From: Rutidosis leptorrhynchoides
Lineage: Eukaryota; Streptophyta; Magnoliopsida; Asterales; Asteraceae
DNA: 64,000 bases
NCBI RefSeq assembly: GCF_046630445.1
Contig: NC_092341.1
Coordinates: forward strand, 290,106,501 to 290,170,500
Reading direction: 5' to 3'
Both the position numbers and the translations under genes were made by a program. Position 1 is the stretch's first letter; every line of letters begins with the position of its first letter. This document shows positions 1-11,322 of the stretch, piece by piece. Below the pieces are notes generated by a model that saw only the letters and a program-made list of their open reading frames with translations, had not been told where the DNA came from and searched no databases.

Positions 1-827
1 CAAATACTGTAACTGATTTTTGTTTACATCTCTAAAGTTAATTACGTCCATTCAATCGTACAAAATCATTGAAATTTATAACCAGGTTATATTTTTTTTA
101 CCGAATGAATTATTATGATATCAATCAATTGGGCTGTATATGAAATGAATTATTCAATGAATTGAGCAACACATTCATTCTTTTCATCCACACTATCATT
201 TATCAAACTTAATTACCTCAAATTGAGTAAAGTAACCAGAAAAAGAAACGAAGAAGAAGGTACTGCCCTGTTCGATTGTAATTTCTTCAATCCTTCAAAT
301 TCTTAACAATTTAAAAAATGTATTAATGCAGTTATGTTGGAAATCTTTTACTTAAACTAACTGTAAAATCTCAAGAATCAATTTTATCTATCGAATTCCG
401 ATTTTCGAAGTCAAATTAATTCATAAAAAGTCAACATGTTGTTCTTCAAGCAAATTCGAGTTCCCTTTTACGTTTTAATTCAAATTGTTGATCCAGGTAG
501 TTTCTAACAAAGATTTGAGAACGTTTTCATGTTATAATTTTAGTCTAAAACGGTTTCAAAATTGAAATTGACATTTGAGTTCAAAAATGTTCTTCGTGGT
601 TCTTTACAGGACCATTTTCGTTTTTACTTTTGCTTTAACTTGCTCAAACAAATTTAAATGGATGTTTTATTTATTGTATAAATCATAATAAATGAGTAAT
701 TTGAAGATTGAGGATTCCTGGGTTGATTTGATTCTGTTACGAAGAAGAAGAGAAATAGGAAGATAATTTGATACGGGTTTAATATAATTAGGATGTAACT
801 TAAACCAGAAAAATGATTACAGCTCAA

Positions 828-872
828 TGGTTGGGTGTTGATTCGGGTTGGCGAGGGATTCGGGTTCAAGCC
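828..872 (+). promoter_or_regulatory. tRNA-like (Pol III box A/B-like) module in LTR A
   Basis: TGGTTGGGTGTTG at 828-840 resembles a box A, and GGTTCAAGCC at 863-872 contains a box B match (GTTCRANNC). The right LTR has GGTTCGAGCC at 20801-20810. A (TTA)n tract follows in both LTRs. LTR C has a better version at the equivalent place (52317-52362). It may be a captured SINE head or chance; activity cannot be read from the sequence. Confidence 0.4.
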
Positions 873-942
873 TTGCGTGTGACAGTTTTCCATTTCTTTT
901 TAGGTAGTTTATCTTTTACTTTTACTTTTACTTTTATTTTTA

Positions 943-1135
<193 letters not shown>

Positions 1136-1845
1136 TTATTATTATTGTTATTATTACTAGTGTCATAGTTATTAGTATTATTATCATAACTATCACTAGT
1201 AGTAAAATTATCATTTTAGTTATTATTATTATCAGTAGTATTATTATTATTAACAACAGTATTATCAGTAGTAATAAGATTGTTATAATTATTATTATCT
1301 TTACAAATACAAGTATTAGGATAAAATTTATCATTTATTATTATTATTATAATGATAACAACTAATATTATTAGCATTAGCATTATTATGAAAATGATAA
1401 AATTATTGTTTTTCATTAATATTAGTATTATTAAAATAAGTATTATAATAAAATTTACATGTATTATGATTATATCTACAAGTATGAACATTATTATTAT
1501 TATCACTAGAAAATATTAAAATCAAAACTATCTTTTTTAACAAATAAATATCTTGTATATAAGAACACACTTATCATATACACTATAATTATACGGAGAT
1601 TCCACAAAACTATATGAAAAACATATTAACATTATATAAATACTACATTTAACAAATTAGGTGTTTTAATATAATACTAAATATATATAGATACTAATAT
1701 AACTATAATAATTATTTAAATTACGTATACAAAATAAACATATATAACACATAATTTAAGATATAATATAAATATATGATTTTACATGAAATTTTGTATG
1801 AATTTTATATAACTACACTTACATAAATAACATATATATGTTATT

Positions 1846-4200
1846 TGTAGCGACCCCGACAAATCGTCAATTGACGGCGTCGACTACTTAGGTCCCGTTG
1901 CGTGGTCATAGGTCTTTAACGTGACGTTTGACCAAAGATATGTCGCATTCCTTTCAAAAATAAAGATTGTTTCAAAGTTTACAAGAATTGTTCATCCAAA
2001 AGTTACGTTACAAAGTTATAGTTACATGTGAAACCTATGCGACACAGTTTTAAAGAAAGTCAAAAGACGCTCCATGAAATGCATGTATACTCGACATCCA
2101 ATGCAAGTATCAAATAATGAGTGGAAGCATGTTTCACATAGCGTTCAAAGACCTGAGAAATACATAGAAATCTGTCAACGAAAACGTTGGTGAAATCATA
2201 GGTTTAAGTAAGTAAGTACAAGTGAACCACAAGATTTGCATCAATGAAATAATAGTAATACATCCCAAAAGTTTGTTTCACGAGCACCCAATTATCAATG
2301 CTTAACATTCCTTCCATAGAACCCCATCACTTAGTGCTAGAACATACACTGTTTCTCGAAAATATATTTCATTCGTAAACGGTAGCGAACCGTTTGAATG
2401 AGGGTTTGTCAAACCCATATGGATCCATACAACATAAGTTCTCGCTTACACCCGGCAAGTGTAACTAATGATAATCGAATTGAGGATTTTGTTCTAAACT
2501 CATATGTAGAATGTTTGTTTTCCTGTACTTGTGTTCACTTAGTAAAGAAATGTTTATGTTTTCTCATCCCAAATGTAAGTTCAAAAAGAGTAAAAGTGGG
2601 ACTATGATCTCACCTTGAGTGCACGAGTAGTAAAGTACTTCAACAAGTAAACGTGTGCAAAGAACAATGCTAGTCTTGACCTAAACAATAGGTTGTATCA
2701 ATAACGGTAAACACGATAGGTCAAAGATGTTCAATTAGTCCTATGGCTCGTTACGACTCGATTATGTAGCATGTGAATCAAATTGTCACGTTTCATGCAA
2801 GATACAAGTATAAAAGCATGTTAGAACGATTGCACAACCATTTGGTTAAGTTTGATTAAAAGTCAACTTGGTCGGGTCAAAGTCAACGAAAAAGTCAACA
2901 TGTTCGGGTCGGGTCCCGAACTATTTTTCTGAGGTTTTTAATCATATATGAGCATGTTAGAACAAGTTTCATGTGAATCGGAGGTCCGTAGTATGCCAAA
3001 CATTTTTCGTATTTTGGACATGGAGGTCAGAGCCTGGACACGGCTTATGCCGCGCCGCGGCCCACAATTGTCGCGCCGCGACAATACACGGGAGCTGGTA
3101 CCTGGCCAGTTTCAAATGTTCAAGTCTTGATCCAAAATTCGTTTTAGCACAAAATGCAAACCGTAAACATTTAGAACTCGCACCTTATATCGTTGGAAAG
3201 CTCTTTTGACAAAGAACATAACTAAACATGTTTCATCAAACAAAAACATCATTTCCAATGACCGATTTCTCGTCATGTGATCATTTAAAGTCCATTTTCA
3301 AGTTTCAAGTTCACAAAATGCATTTTAAGTTTCAGGAATCCAATTCACACATATGATATGCCGTTTTGAAGGTAATGAAACATGCATTACAACTAAACAC
3401 TAACAATTAACATTTCATGGTATTCAAGCATCAAAAAGTTCATCTCAAGAACGATCAAACCCTAATCAAGAATCACAAAATCATTAATCATGTTTTTGAA
3501 GTTTTACAAATCAACCTACACATCAAAATGAAGCTAGTGATACTAGTAACACAATTAAAACATGAACTTTAACGATTTAACAACATTTAATCTTCCAAAA
3601 TCAAAGATTAAGCAAACCCATTTTCAAGTGTTCAAACTAGTTACTCAAAACAACAAATCGAACAAACAAAACATATATTCATGTTATACACGAGCCATAG
3701 ACACTAATTAACACTTTTATAATTCAAAAACATCAAGAACACAAAATCTAGTAATTTTAGAAAGTTACCCAAATGAGATGAAATTGGTATCAAGTCGAAG
3801 AGGATGAAGAGAGGATTCCAAATATGTAATTTGTTTTGATGTTAGCCTCCAAATCCAAAATTAGATGATGAATCTTGGTTGAGTTCTTGAGAGGAAAATG
3901 GAAGTATGAAAAGAGAGAAAGAGAGAAAATGAGAGGAGGAGGTTGAAGGTTTGACTAATTGACCTAGTCAAATCTTTGGCCTCTTTGCAAGTTTAGTCCC
4001 TCTAGTTCGGGTGCGGGTGCGTGAATTAACCAAACGAATTATTTTGAATTACACGAGAGTACGAGAGATGTTAAAATCCAATAATGAAAATATTTTAAGA
4101 AGGTTAGCTAATGGAGGCTATGAATCGAGATACTGAGGATAATATTACAATAAAAAGACGGGCGTTAAAATAATTTAACGGAAAAATGCGGGATGTTACA
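1846..4200 (-). repeat. G1 LTR (3' LTR in element sense)
   Basis: A 2355-bp LTR beginning tgtagcgacc and ending gggatgttaca on the plus strand. It is nearly identical to 11314-13667. Just inside it (4201-4240) is the polypurine-tract region: on the minus strand, GGGACGAAATTTC followed by a purine-rich run up to the LTR. Two GC-rich palindromes lie at 3049-3085. The short ORFs in it are not supported as genes. Confidence 0.95.
3049..3085. repeat. Pair of GC-rich palindromes in G1 LTR
   Basis: GCCGCGCCGCGGC (3049-3061) and ATTGTCGCGCCGCGACAAT (3067-3085) each have perfect arms (6 and 9 bp) around one central base. The other LTR has the same pair near 12517-12553, with one change in the second. 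LTR D, from another family, has an analogous pair at 8931-8976. Confidence 0.75.
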
Positions 4201-6787
4201 TTACCCACACCTTAAAAGAAATTTCGTCCCGAAATTTAGTTGGAAGCAATAGTCGTTGCTTCTTACTCGAGACCTTACGTTGCCAATGCTATGAATAAGT
4301 GAAGATACATCCTTGGGCATTCCCACAAATTTTGACAGTCGAGATTTCAGTTTGTATTAAGACTTGGTTTTACGATCCAAAATTTCAACCAGTTTCCCAT
4401 GAAGGGGAGTTTGCCATCAATAGTAAGTTTATCTAGGAGAGTAGCACGTTCCTGTTCCGTAGGACACGTCTCTAAGTTTGTTGCATGGAACGTAGGGTAA
4501 ACGGAAACTTAATTGAGTCGGAAGTTCTAAACGGTAGGAGCGGTTCCAATACGCCCCAAGGTTTCAAAAGGATTAATATTTCGCGGTTTAAATTTCCCTG
4601 ATTCCCGAAACGGATTTCACCTTTCCAAGGTGCGAGGTCTCAATATTACACGGTTACTGACTTGGGATTCGAGAGGTTTACATCGAATATCGGTATAGTC
4701 CTTTTGGCGACTACGGGTCATCTTGAGTCCTTCTCAGACTTGGACGATCTCAACTGTTATTTCTTGAATGAGTTTGGATTCGGTGATTTGCTTGCCACAT
4801 GCTTTGATCCAACGAATAGGGGTATGACATTTGCGGTCATATAGGGTTTCGGAAGTGCGGCGATAATACACGAATGGTAACTGCTGTGTGAGAGGAGACA
4901 ACTAAAGGCAACAATACAAGTTTGTAACATGTCTTTTCAAGATGTAAATTGTTCGTTTGCTTAGCTCGTCTGTTTGTGGAAGATACGCAGTACTCACGTC
5001 TAAACGTGTTCCGAAGGCTTCTTGTAAACAAGATGTGTAACGAGTATTTTCGATCCGGGATAATTGACAATGATACACCGTGTTGGAATATAATTTCTTA
5101 AGATATGCTTGGACAAGTTAGTTAGGGTTCGAAAGCGTTTGTTGGAACAGGTTTCTTGTCGGCTACTGAAAAATGTTCGTAAGGGCTAGTCACCCTCGTG
5201 GCGAATACTAGTAACACGTGAAGAGTCTCTCTCTCCATTGAGAAATTATATAAAAAGGTTTCCGTATACGGAAGTACGAGCGAAAAGATAGGAGTGAAAT
5301 GAGAACTTAGAATAGGATGAGTTCACATTTTGAGGTAGCCATATCGCGCATCTAGTGGCCAAATGTTGAGACTTGGTGGGAAACGAGATAGTACACGTAG
5401 TTGTATAGCTCGGGGTTGAGTAGTAGTTGGCCGTATAACAGAAGCACAAGGACGTTAAGTCAAAGAAGAAAGGGGTATCCTTGGATTGTGTGTTATCTTT
5501 GGTCTCAGTAATATCAGACGGTAATAGTGAAATAGCAGAGCTATGTATCGTGGTACGCGATGACGAGAAGATTGATCGGATCCATAAATAAGTATTCAAA
5601 TTCTCCGTGTAAAATAACGAATTTCAGCTTCCTTGATTTCGAGTCGAGAGGGGTTGCCTTTCAGGCGTTCACGTAGAAATATTTCCATATTTGAGTTCCA
5701 GTGTGCTAAACGAATTTAGCTAGTAAGGTTTGTGTGAAAGATCATGTTCAAAGTTCAGACTCGGAGAGGTTTAAATTTTTCCCTCAGTGAGTTAACGAGT
5801 TTAAAGGTCGTGCAACACGAGAAAAGTCGAAAATGAATCTTCAGTGATAACTGGCGAGATCTAAGATTTTACGAATACAAGTCTGAGTCGTGAGGGTTTC
5901 CCGATTACGTGTGGTTCCGATTGCGAGATGTATTGAGATACTTTGACCACTAACAACATGGTCTAAAAATTGAACTTCGTTTAACCAAAATTCTCACTTG
6001 GAGAATTCGGTATAGAGTTGCTCTTTTCTCAAGTGTTCGAGCGTAAGTCGGAGACATTGTTCGTTTTCTTCTTCGCTTGAATAGGTTTAGAACATCAATT
6101 ATAAGTACGGTAACGATTTGTCTAAATAAGTTTGCACACGCGGCTCCGGAGGTTTATGAATACAGACGGAGCCTTAGATTAACTGAACGGTACTAAGAGA
6201 GATTTACAACTATCGTAGCGAGTTCAGAAAATGGTTTAGGAGACATCGTCTCCCTCAACCCTCAAGTAGCGAGTTCAGAAAATGGTTTAGGAGACATCGT
6301 CTCCCTCAACCCTCAATTGATGATAACAAGGATGGAGATCGATTTGGTATACACACGAGATCCTCGTACTTGATCAAGAGGTCATTGATACGGGGAAAAA
6401 GAATATCGGTTCTTAACCGGAAATTATTTAGTTCACAATAATCTATACAAGACGATAGGGAAACATTTCTTCTTAACGAATAGGTTTTGAGCTCCTCAAC
6501 TCTATAGGTGTTAAGTCAAAATTCAAATTATTCACCCAATAAGTTTAACGTACATCCTCCGATATAAATTTGGTGGCACACAATAGTTTTTCGTGGGTCA
6601 CTTGAATGGCCTAAGCAATATCTAGGGGGAGTGGTGGAGTGCAAGGAGTACGAGTCAAAGTCTTGGTTATAAAACGTCTAACGATAACCGAATCGAATAA
6701 GTATGAAATATGCGGGTTGTTGTGAAGAAACGTACCCGTGACTAGTCCATCATCGTCTCGGGCATCCTAGGTGTCGATGTTGAAAGT
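4201..6787 (-). mobile_element. G1 pol remnant (protease, RT and integrase-like fragments)
   Basis: No long ORF remains. On the minus strand, short stretches still recall Ty3-gypsy pol in the expected order from 6787 leftward: a protease-like piece, an RT-like piece near 6350-6450, and an integrase C-terminal-like piece near 4450-4680. The region is about 2.6 kb, shorter than a complete gypsy pol, and has many breaks. It cannot encode a working polyprotein. A 51-bp tandem duplication lies at 6215-6316. Confidence 0.7.
6215..6316. repeat. 51-bp tandem duplication in G1
   Basis: The unit at 6215-6265, beginning gtagcgagttc, is repeated exactly at 6266-6316. This is a simple direct duplication inside the decayed pol region. 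Confidence 0.95.
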
Positions 6788-7744
6788 TCAACGGCGGGCG
6801 TTGGGGTTGGCTTTCTTCTTTGGGCACGCATTCCTATAATGACCCGGTTGGCCACATTCGAAACAAACAACCGCCCTTGGCGCATTGGGCGTCTTTTGAG
6901 CGACGGTAATGGTACTTTTACAAATATGGGCCACATGGCCACTTCTTTGACACCTGATGCAAAATGGTTTGCCACATTCACCCAAATGATGTTTGCGACA
7001 TTCGTTACAGTAGGGCAGGTTTCCGGCATACCCTTTCTTGCTGTCGGAGGTGAAGGACTTCTTGGTGAAGTTGTTGTTGTAGTTGCTCGATGGAGAGGCT
7101 TCCCATTTTCTTTTGTTGTTACCAGGTTGGTCCTCGGCCGTAGGTGTCGGCGCTTCAATTTCATTCACCGTTTTTATAGATTTGTGGGCCATCTTTAAAG
7201 CGTCTTGTAGGTTGGCGGGTTTGGATGACATTAACCCGTGTTGAACGCTCTTCGGGAGGCCATCCATGTAAAGTTCGACTCTTAGGGATTCGGGAGTCAT
7301 GAGATTTGGACACATTAAGACTAGTTCGGTAAACCGTTGATTATAAGCTTCGAGGTCATTCCCGACCGTTTTTAAATTCCTTAGACCCTGTTCGAGCCTT
7401 CGAGTCTCGTCGCGCGGGAAGTATTCGGTGATCATTCTTTCTCTTAATTCAGTCCAAGAGAGTGTAAGGGCCTCATCGATACCCACTGATTGTACATACG
7501 TGTTCCACCATGAGAGAGCAACACCGGTGAAAGTGAGGGTGGAAAACTTGACCTTATCTTGGTCCTGACAACCGCTTATGTTAAAAACGGCTTCCGTTTG
7601 TTCGAACCATCGGGTGAGAGCAATCGGTCCCCCGGTTCCATCGAAAGTGGGAGGTTTGTACCCCATGAAGTTTTTGTAGGAGCACCCCTCGTTTGAATTA
7701 TCGGCTCCATGATTGTTGTTGTGGTTGGAGAAGTGATCGGCCAC
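6788..7744 (-). CDS. Fossil Ty3-gypsy gag ORF of G1 (318 codons)
   Basis: The longest open frame in G1. Residues about 28-200 look like the retrotransposon Gag capsid domain (GYKPPTFDGTGGPIALTRWF near the start, then a W-W-rich and LRNLK region). Two zinc-knuckle-type stretches follow near the C-terminus, one containing CIRCQRSGHVAHIC and one CFECGQPGHYRNAC. Order and spacing fit chromovirus (Tekay/Del-like) Gag. The apparent start lies directly beside the insertion point of solo LTR D. A further gag-start-like stretch lies beyond that LTR (about 10515-10598), so this ORF is only part of the original gag. Gag would have formed the virus-like particle in the cytoplasm. The element is a broken fossil. 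Confidence 0.85.
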   Translation of the reverse strand: MADHFSNHNNNHGADNSNEGCSYKNFMGYKPPTFDGTGGPIALTRWFEQTEAVFNISGCQDQDKVKFSTLTFTGVALSWWNTYVQSVGIDEALTLSWTELRERMITEYFPRDETRRLEQGLRNLKTVGNDLEAYNQRFTELVLMCPNLMTPESLRVELYMDGLPKSVQHGLMSSKPANLQDALKMAHKSIKTVNEIEAPTPTAEDQPGNNKRKWEASPSSNYNNNFTKKSFTSDSKKGYAGNLPYCNECRKHHLGECGKPFCIRCQRSGHVAHICKSTITVAQKTPNAPRAVVCFECGQPGHYRNACPKKKANPNARR

Positions 7745-8930
7745 GGCCTCACTGTGATGACCCAGAAATTTCGACTAAATTTAAACTTAATCTTTGTATG
7801 ATTAACATTTCCGACACGATAAGCAAAGTCTGTAAAACTGAATCTCAAAATTTTTGAATTACTTTTATATATTTAAATACCCTTCGGTTGTTTTCGACGA
7901 TTCGCGAACAATTATATGTAAATAGATACATATATACTATAACATGAAAAGGTAACAATGTATTAATTGTTTGATACCGTACATTAAACTTATTGGTTTA
8001 AATATCTATTTGAATGTATATGATAAGTTGAAATATTTATTATTAAAATTTATTTATAAATAACTTCCAATGTGTATTTAAAAACTGATTTATGTATATT
8101 AAAAAGATATATACATATATATAATAAACGATAGTAACATTCGTTTATTGATTCAATTGATATTTAGATAAGTTAACTAAAGCGTTTAAGATGAACCAGT
8201 TAAACACTAATTTGTTACAGTGTTTTCAAATTGCCACATTACTCAAAATGCTACAGTGTTTTCGAAAATCACTATTTGCTACAGTGAAATTGACTTTGCT
8301 ACAGTGGATTGCTACAGTAACTTTGCTACAGTAAAACGCTATTATAAAAATGTATTTTAACAAATAGCGAGACGATGATTTATAGAAGTAAATGACCAAA
8401 ACACTCGAAAGTTTAAGATACACTTTGAGTGATATAATTAAGGGATAATTTAAGGCTATTGATAAGGCTAAAAAGGAACATATATTTCATAGCATTATCC
8501 CCCAAGAAAGACAGGATTTTAGTTGTAATTGTTCCATATTCAAGTAATATTCGTTTATATTTAATAAGTGCGAAGACAAAAGGCGAAAACGAAGAATTGA
8601 AGACGGAAAGGTCCAAAATGCTCAAATGTACAAGATACAATTAAAAAGGTTCAAATTATTGATGAAGAACGTCTAAAAATGACAAGAGTACAAGTTGCGG
8701 AACGCAAAGTACACGATATAAAATAGTACGCAAGGACGTCTGAAAATCCGGAACCGGGACCCGAGTCAAGAAGAAACGCCCGACGCAACGGACCAAAAAT
8801 ATCTAGTCTACTATGCACAAGAATAAAATATAATATATAAATAATTATATTAATTATTTATATATTTATATTTATTTTATATTATGTCGACAAGCTAGGA
8901 GCCAAAACAATGTGAGCTGTCCCTGGTCCT

Positions 8931-8976
8931 CATGCGAGTCGCATGGCCAGAAGGCCATTTTCATGCGAGTCGCATG
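8931..8976. promoter_or_regulatory. Two identical 15-bp palindromes upstream of a TATA-like box in LTR D
   Basis: CATGCGAGTCGCATG occurs at 8931-8945 and again at 8962-8976 (31-bp period). Each is an inverted repeat with 7-bp arms around a central G. The spacer holds a GGCCAGAAGGCC mini-palindrome. A TATA-like ctataaatt follows about 25 bp downstream. This could be a paired protein-binding site or an RNA-pairing site; the function is inferred only. Confidence 0.6.
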
Positions 8977-9088
8977 ACTCCAGATTTCAGGCCAGGTTCT
9001 ATAAATTGCAACATTTTCTGCCGAGTAAAGAAAGAAAAAAAAAACACACACATACATATTACTCCGTATTTATTTTATTTATTATTTA

Positions 9089-9122
<34 letters not shown>

Positions 9123-9395
9123 AAGATTATTATTAATCTTATTATTTTTTTTATTATTAGTGTTATTATTTTTGCGATACAAAAATAATAATGTACATCA
9201 AATATTACGACGGAGTGCTGTCCAAGTAATTTTCAAAATGAGTTTTCGAGCAAGCTAGAGCTAAGGAAATTATGGGTTATTGCCAAGGAGGTTATGGGTA
9301 ATGTTCGGGGGTATTTTTTGTGAATCAAACCTCGTGTTTATCATCTCCGATGCGTCTACGTGCTTTCCTGCAATATTGTATATCAATATTAAACA

Positions 9396-9760
9396 GTGAG
9401 TTTCATAAGATCCCTTTTACCCTTTACATTTTTGGGCTGAGAATACATGCAAATGCTTTATTAACCGATATACAATATTTATATGCGTGAGTTTCATAAG
9501 ATCCCTTTTACCCTTTACATTTTTGGGCTGAGAATACATGCAAATGCTTTATTAACCGATATACAATATTTATATGCGTGAGTTTCATATGATCCCTTTT
9601 ACTCAATATATTTTTGGGCTGAGAATACATGCGACTGTTTATAAATACTGAAAATACCAGATTTATATGCGTGAGTTTCATTTGCTCCCTTTTTAATTGC
9701 TTTTGCAATCTATATTTTTGGGCTGAGAATACATGCGCTTTATTTTAAACGCAATGGATA
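9396..9760 (+). repeat. About four 91-bp tandem repeats in LTR D
   Basis: Units start gtgagtttcat at 9396, 9487, 9578 and 9671, each containing atttttgggctgagaatacatgc or a close variant. Units 1 and 2 are nearly identical, and unit 4 is the most diverged. LTRs A and B have only one copy of this unit (for example about 13838-13900), so the array grew within the D lineage. Confidence 0.95.
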
Positions 9761-10514
9761 CAAGTACATACTAAATTCTACACCGAGTTTGAACCGAAAA
9801 TCCCTTAGCTTTGGTAACTAGTAACTGCCGGTTATAAGAACTGGTGGGCGCGAGTAGTTATATATGGATCCATAGGGCTTGATATCCCCGTCCGAGCTAG
9901 AGCACTAGCCTTTTAACGGACGTATGCTATTTGAGAAGCGTACACGTTGGTTTGCGTGTATTATTAAGATGATTATACAAAGGGTACAAATTATATATAC
10001 GTTAAGTTTGGTTACCAGGGTGCTCAATTTCGTAGAATATTTTGATAAACATTTCTGGATGAAACAACTGAAATCTTGTTATCCACTTTTATATGCAGAT
10101 TATGCGAAACACTAAAACTATGAACTCACCAACCTTTGTGTTGACACTTGTTAGCATGTTCATTCTCAGGTTCCCTAGAAGTCTTCCGCTGTTTGCTTAT
10201 ATGATAGACAAGCTATGTGCATGGAGTCTTACATGGCATATTTTTCAAGAAAACGTTGCATTCACCAATTCATCACCATGTACCTTATTTAGACTGCATT
10301 GTCAACGGAAGTACTGTTGTAAACTATTATATAAGGTGATTGTTTATATGTAGAAATCATCAGATGTCGAAAACCTTTGATTTAATATTCATTTATGGTG
10401 TGCCTTTTCAAAAGAATGCAATGTTTATAAAACGTATCATATAGAGGTCAAATACCTCGCAATGAAATCAATGAATGACGTATTCGGCCAAATGGATTTG
10501 GAGCGATCGTCACA

Positions 10515-11313
10515 CTCACCCACGGCGGTGGCTATCATTCGTTGAAGGGCTTGTTCTAAAGTTTCGGGAAGGGTATTGTATTGACCTTGGTGAGCCATTG
10601 TTCCTTCATGACACAAGAATATCGTTGATTAGTATTCTTAACAATACTAATCGTGATATGGAATAATGATGAAGAGAAAATTTTCCTTGATTCGCCTTAA
10701 ATTCTTTATGTCGTAATGTCGGAATGTTCATGTGAGTCACCGTAATATAATCCCGGAAATTATATTACCCTGATTCATATGTGCATTCGACATCATTTCA
10801 GATAGTCAAGGTGGCGTGTCAATCAAATCAACCACGTGAGATTAAGGTAGAATAAGAGTTAGATGTGAATAGAAGAGATCGAGTATAAATGCACAAGTAG
10901 TCAAGTAATTCCTACTCCAAGTCTATATGCCGGTTGTAGTCTAGACTCACTAATGTACCCTATGACTCGGGGTTGACACCAATGAACTCTAAATCCCTAC
11001 AACCACTACTCTGATACCACTTGTAGCGACAGATGGGGTAGAAACCCACCCAGTGCCTTTCCAGCTAACTGCTTGGTGACCACTGAGTGTACCTCAGACA
11101 CTGATTTTACGGCCCGCATTTCTGCCAAACTGCCAACCCTCAAATTCCAAGGGATCGCAAGGGGTAAGAGCCAATGCTTCGTCACAGGTAACACTGTGAG
11201 AACCCCCTCTACGATTAACCCGCCAAAAAGCATAGTCCGTATGAGTGCCCGGCCTAACAGCCGGCGCGCGTGACTACCTTTACGGCTAAGGTTAAACCAG
11301 CTCTGATACCACT
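10515..11313 (-). mobile_element. G1 leader and gag start region, with primer site
   Basis: Read on the minus strand from the 5' LTR: primer site TGGTATCAGAGC (plus coordinates 11301-11312) two bases from the LTR, then about 290 bp of leader, then a second primer-site-like copy at about 11009-11020. About 400 bp of untranslated sequence follows, then a gag-start-like reading stretch ending at the solo-LTR insertion (10515-10598). No other gene is seen. Confidence 0.8.
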
Positions 11314-11322
11314 TGTAGCGAC
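11009..11322. repeat. 22-bp direct repeat (primer site plus LTR end) enclosing a 292-bp leader unit
   Basis: ctctgataccacttgtagcg followed by ac occurs at 11009-11030 and 11301-11322. Each copy spans the primer site and the terminal bases of the LTR. The enclosed sequence is related to 50469-50680, the leader beside LTR C, over most of its length. This looks like a chimeric 5' leader made by template switching at the primer site. Confidence 0.75.

Larger units (their letters stand above)
7753..10514 (+). mobile_element. Solo LTR D (LARD superfamily) inside G1
   Basis: A 2762-bp TG...CA unit flanked by the perfect 5-bp duplication CTCAC (7748-7752 and 10515-10519). It begins TGTGATGACCC like LTR A, and its end (ttcggccaaatggattt...cgtcaca) resembles the end of LTR A. 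There is no primer site, internal region or second LTR, so it is a solo LTR left by LTR-LTR recombination. It carries a pair of identical palindromes (8931-8976), a TATA-like ctataaatt near 9000, a TTA-rich tract (about 9090-9160) and about four 91-bp tandem repeats (9396-9760). Confidence 0.93.

Noticed and set aside
2398-3209. Small ORFs repeated at 11866-12677
   Set aside because: They recur only because both lie in the two G1 LTRs; no protein family resemblance.
4662-5599. Several 60-117 codon ORFs in the G1 interior
   Set aside because: They lie in the decayed pol region, mostly in the wrong frame or strand, and show no domain of their own.
9396-9760. CRISPR-like regular repeats
   Set aside because: About 91-bp units without distinct spacers, in a plant LTR; it is an ordinary tandem repeat.
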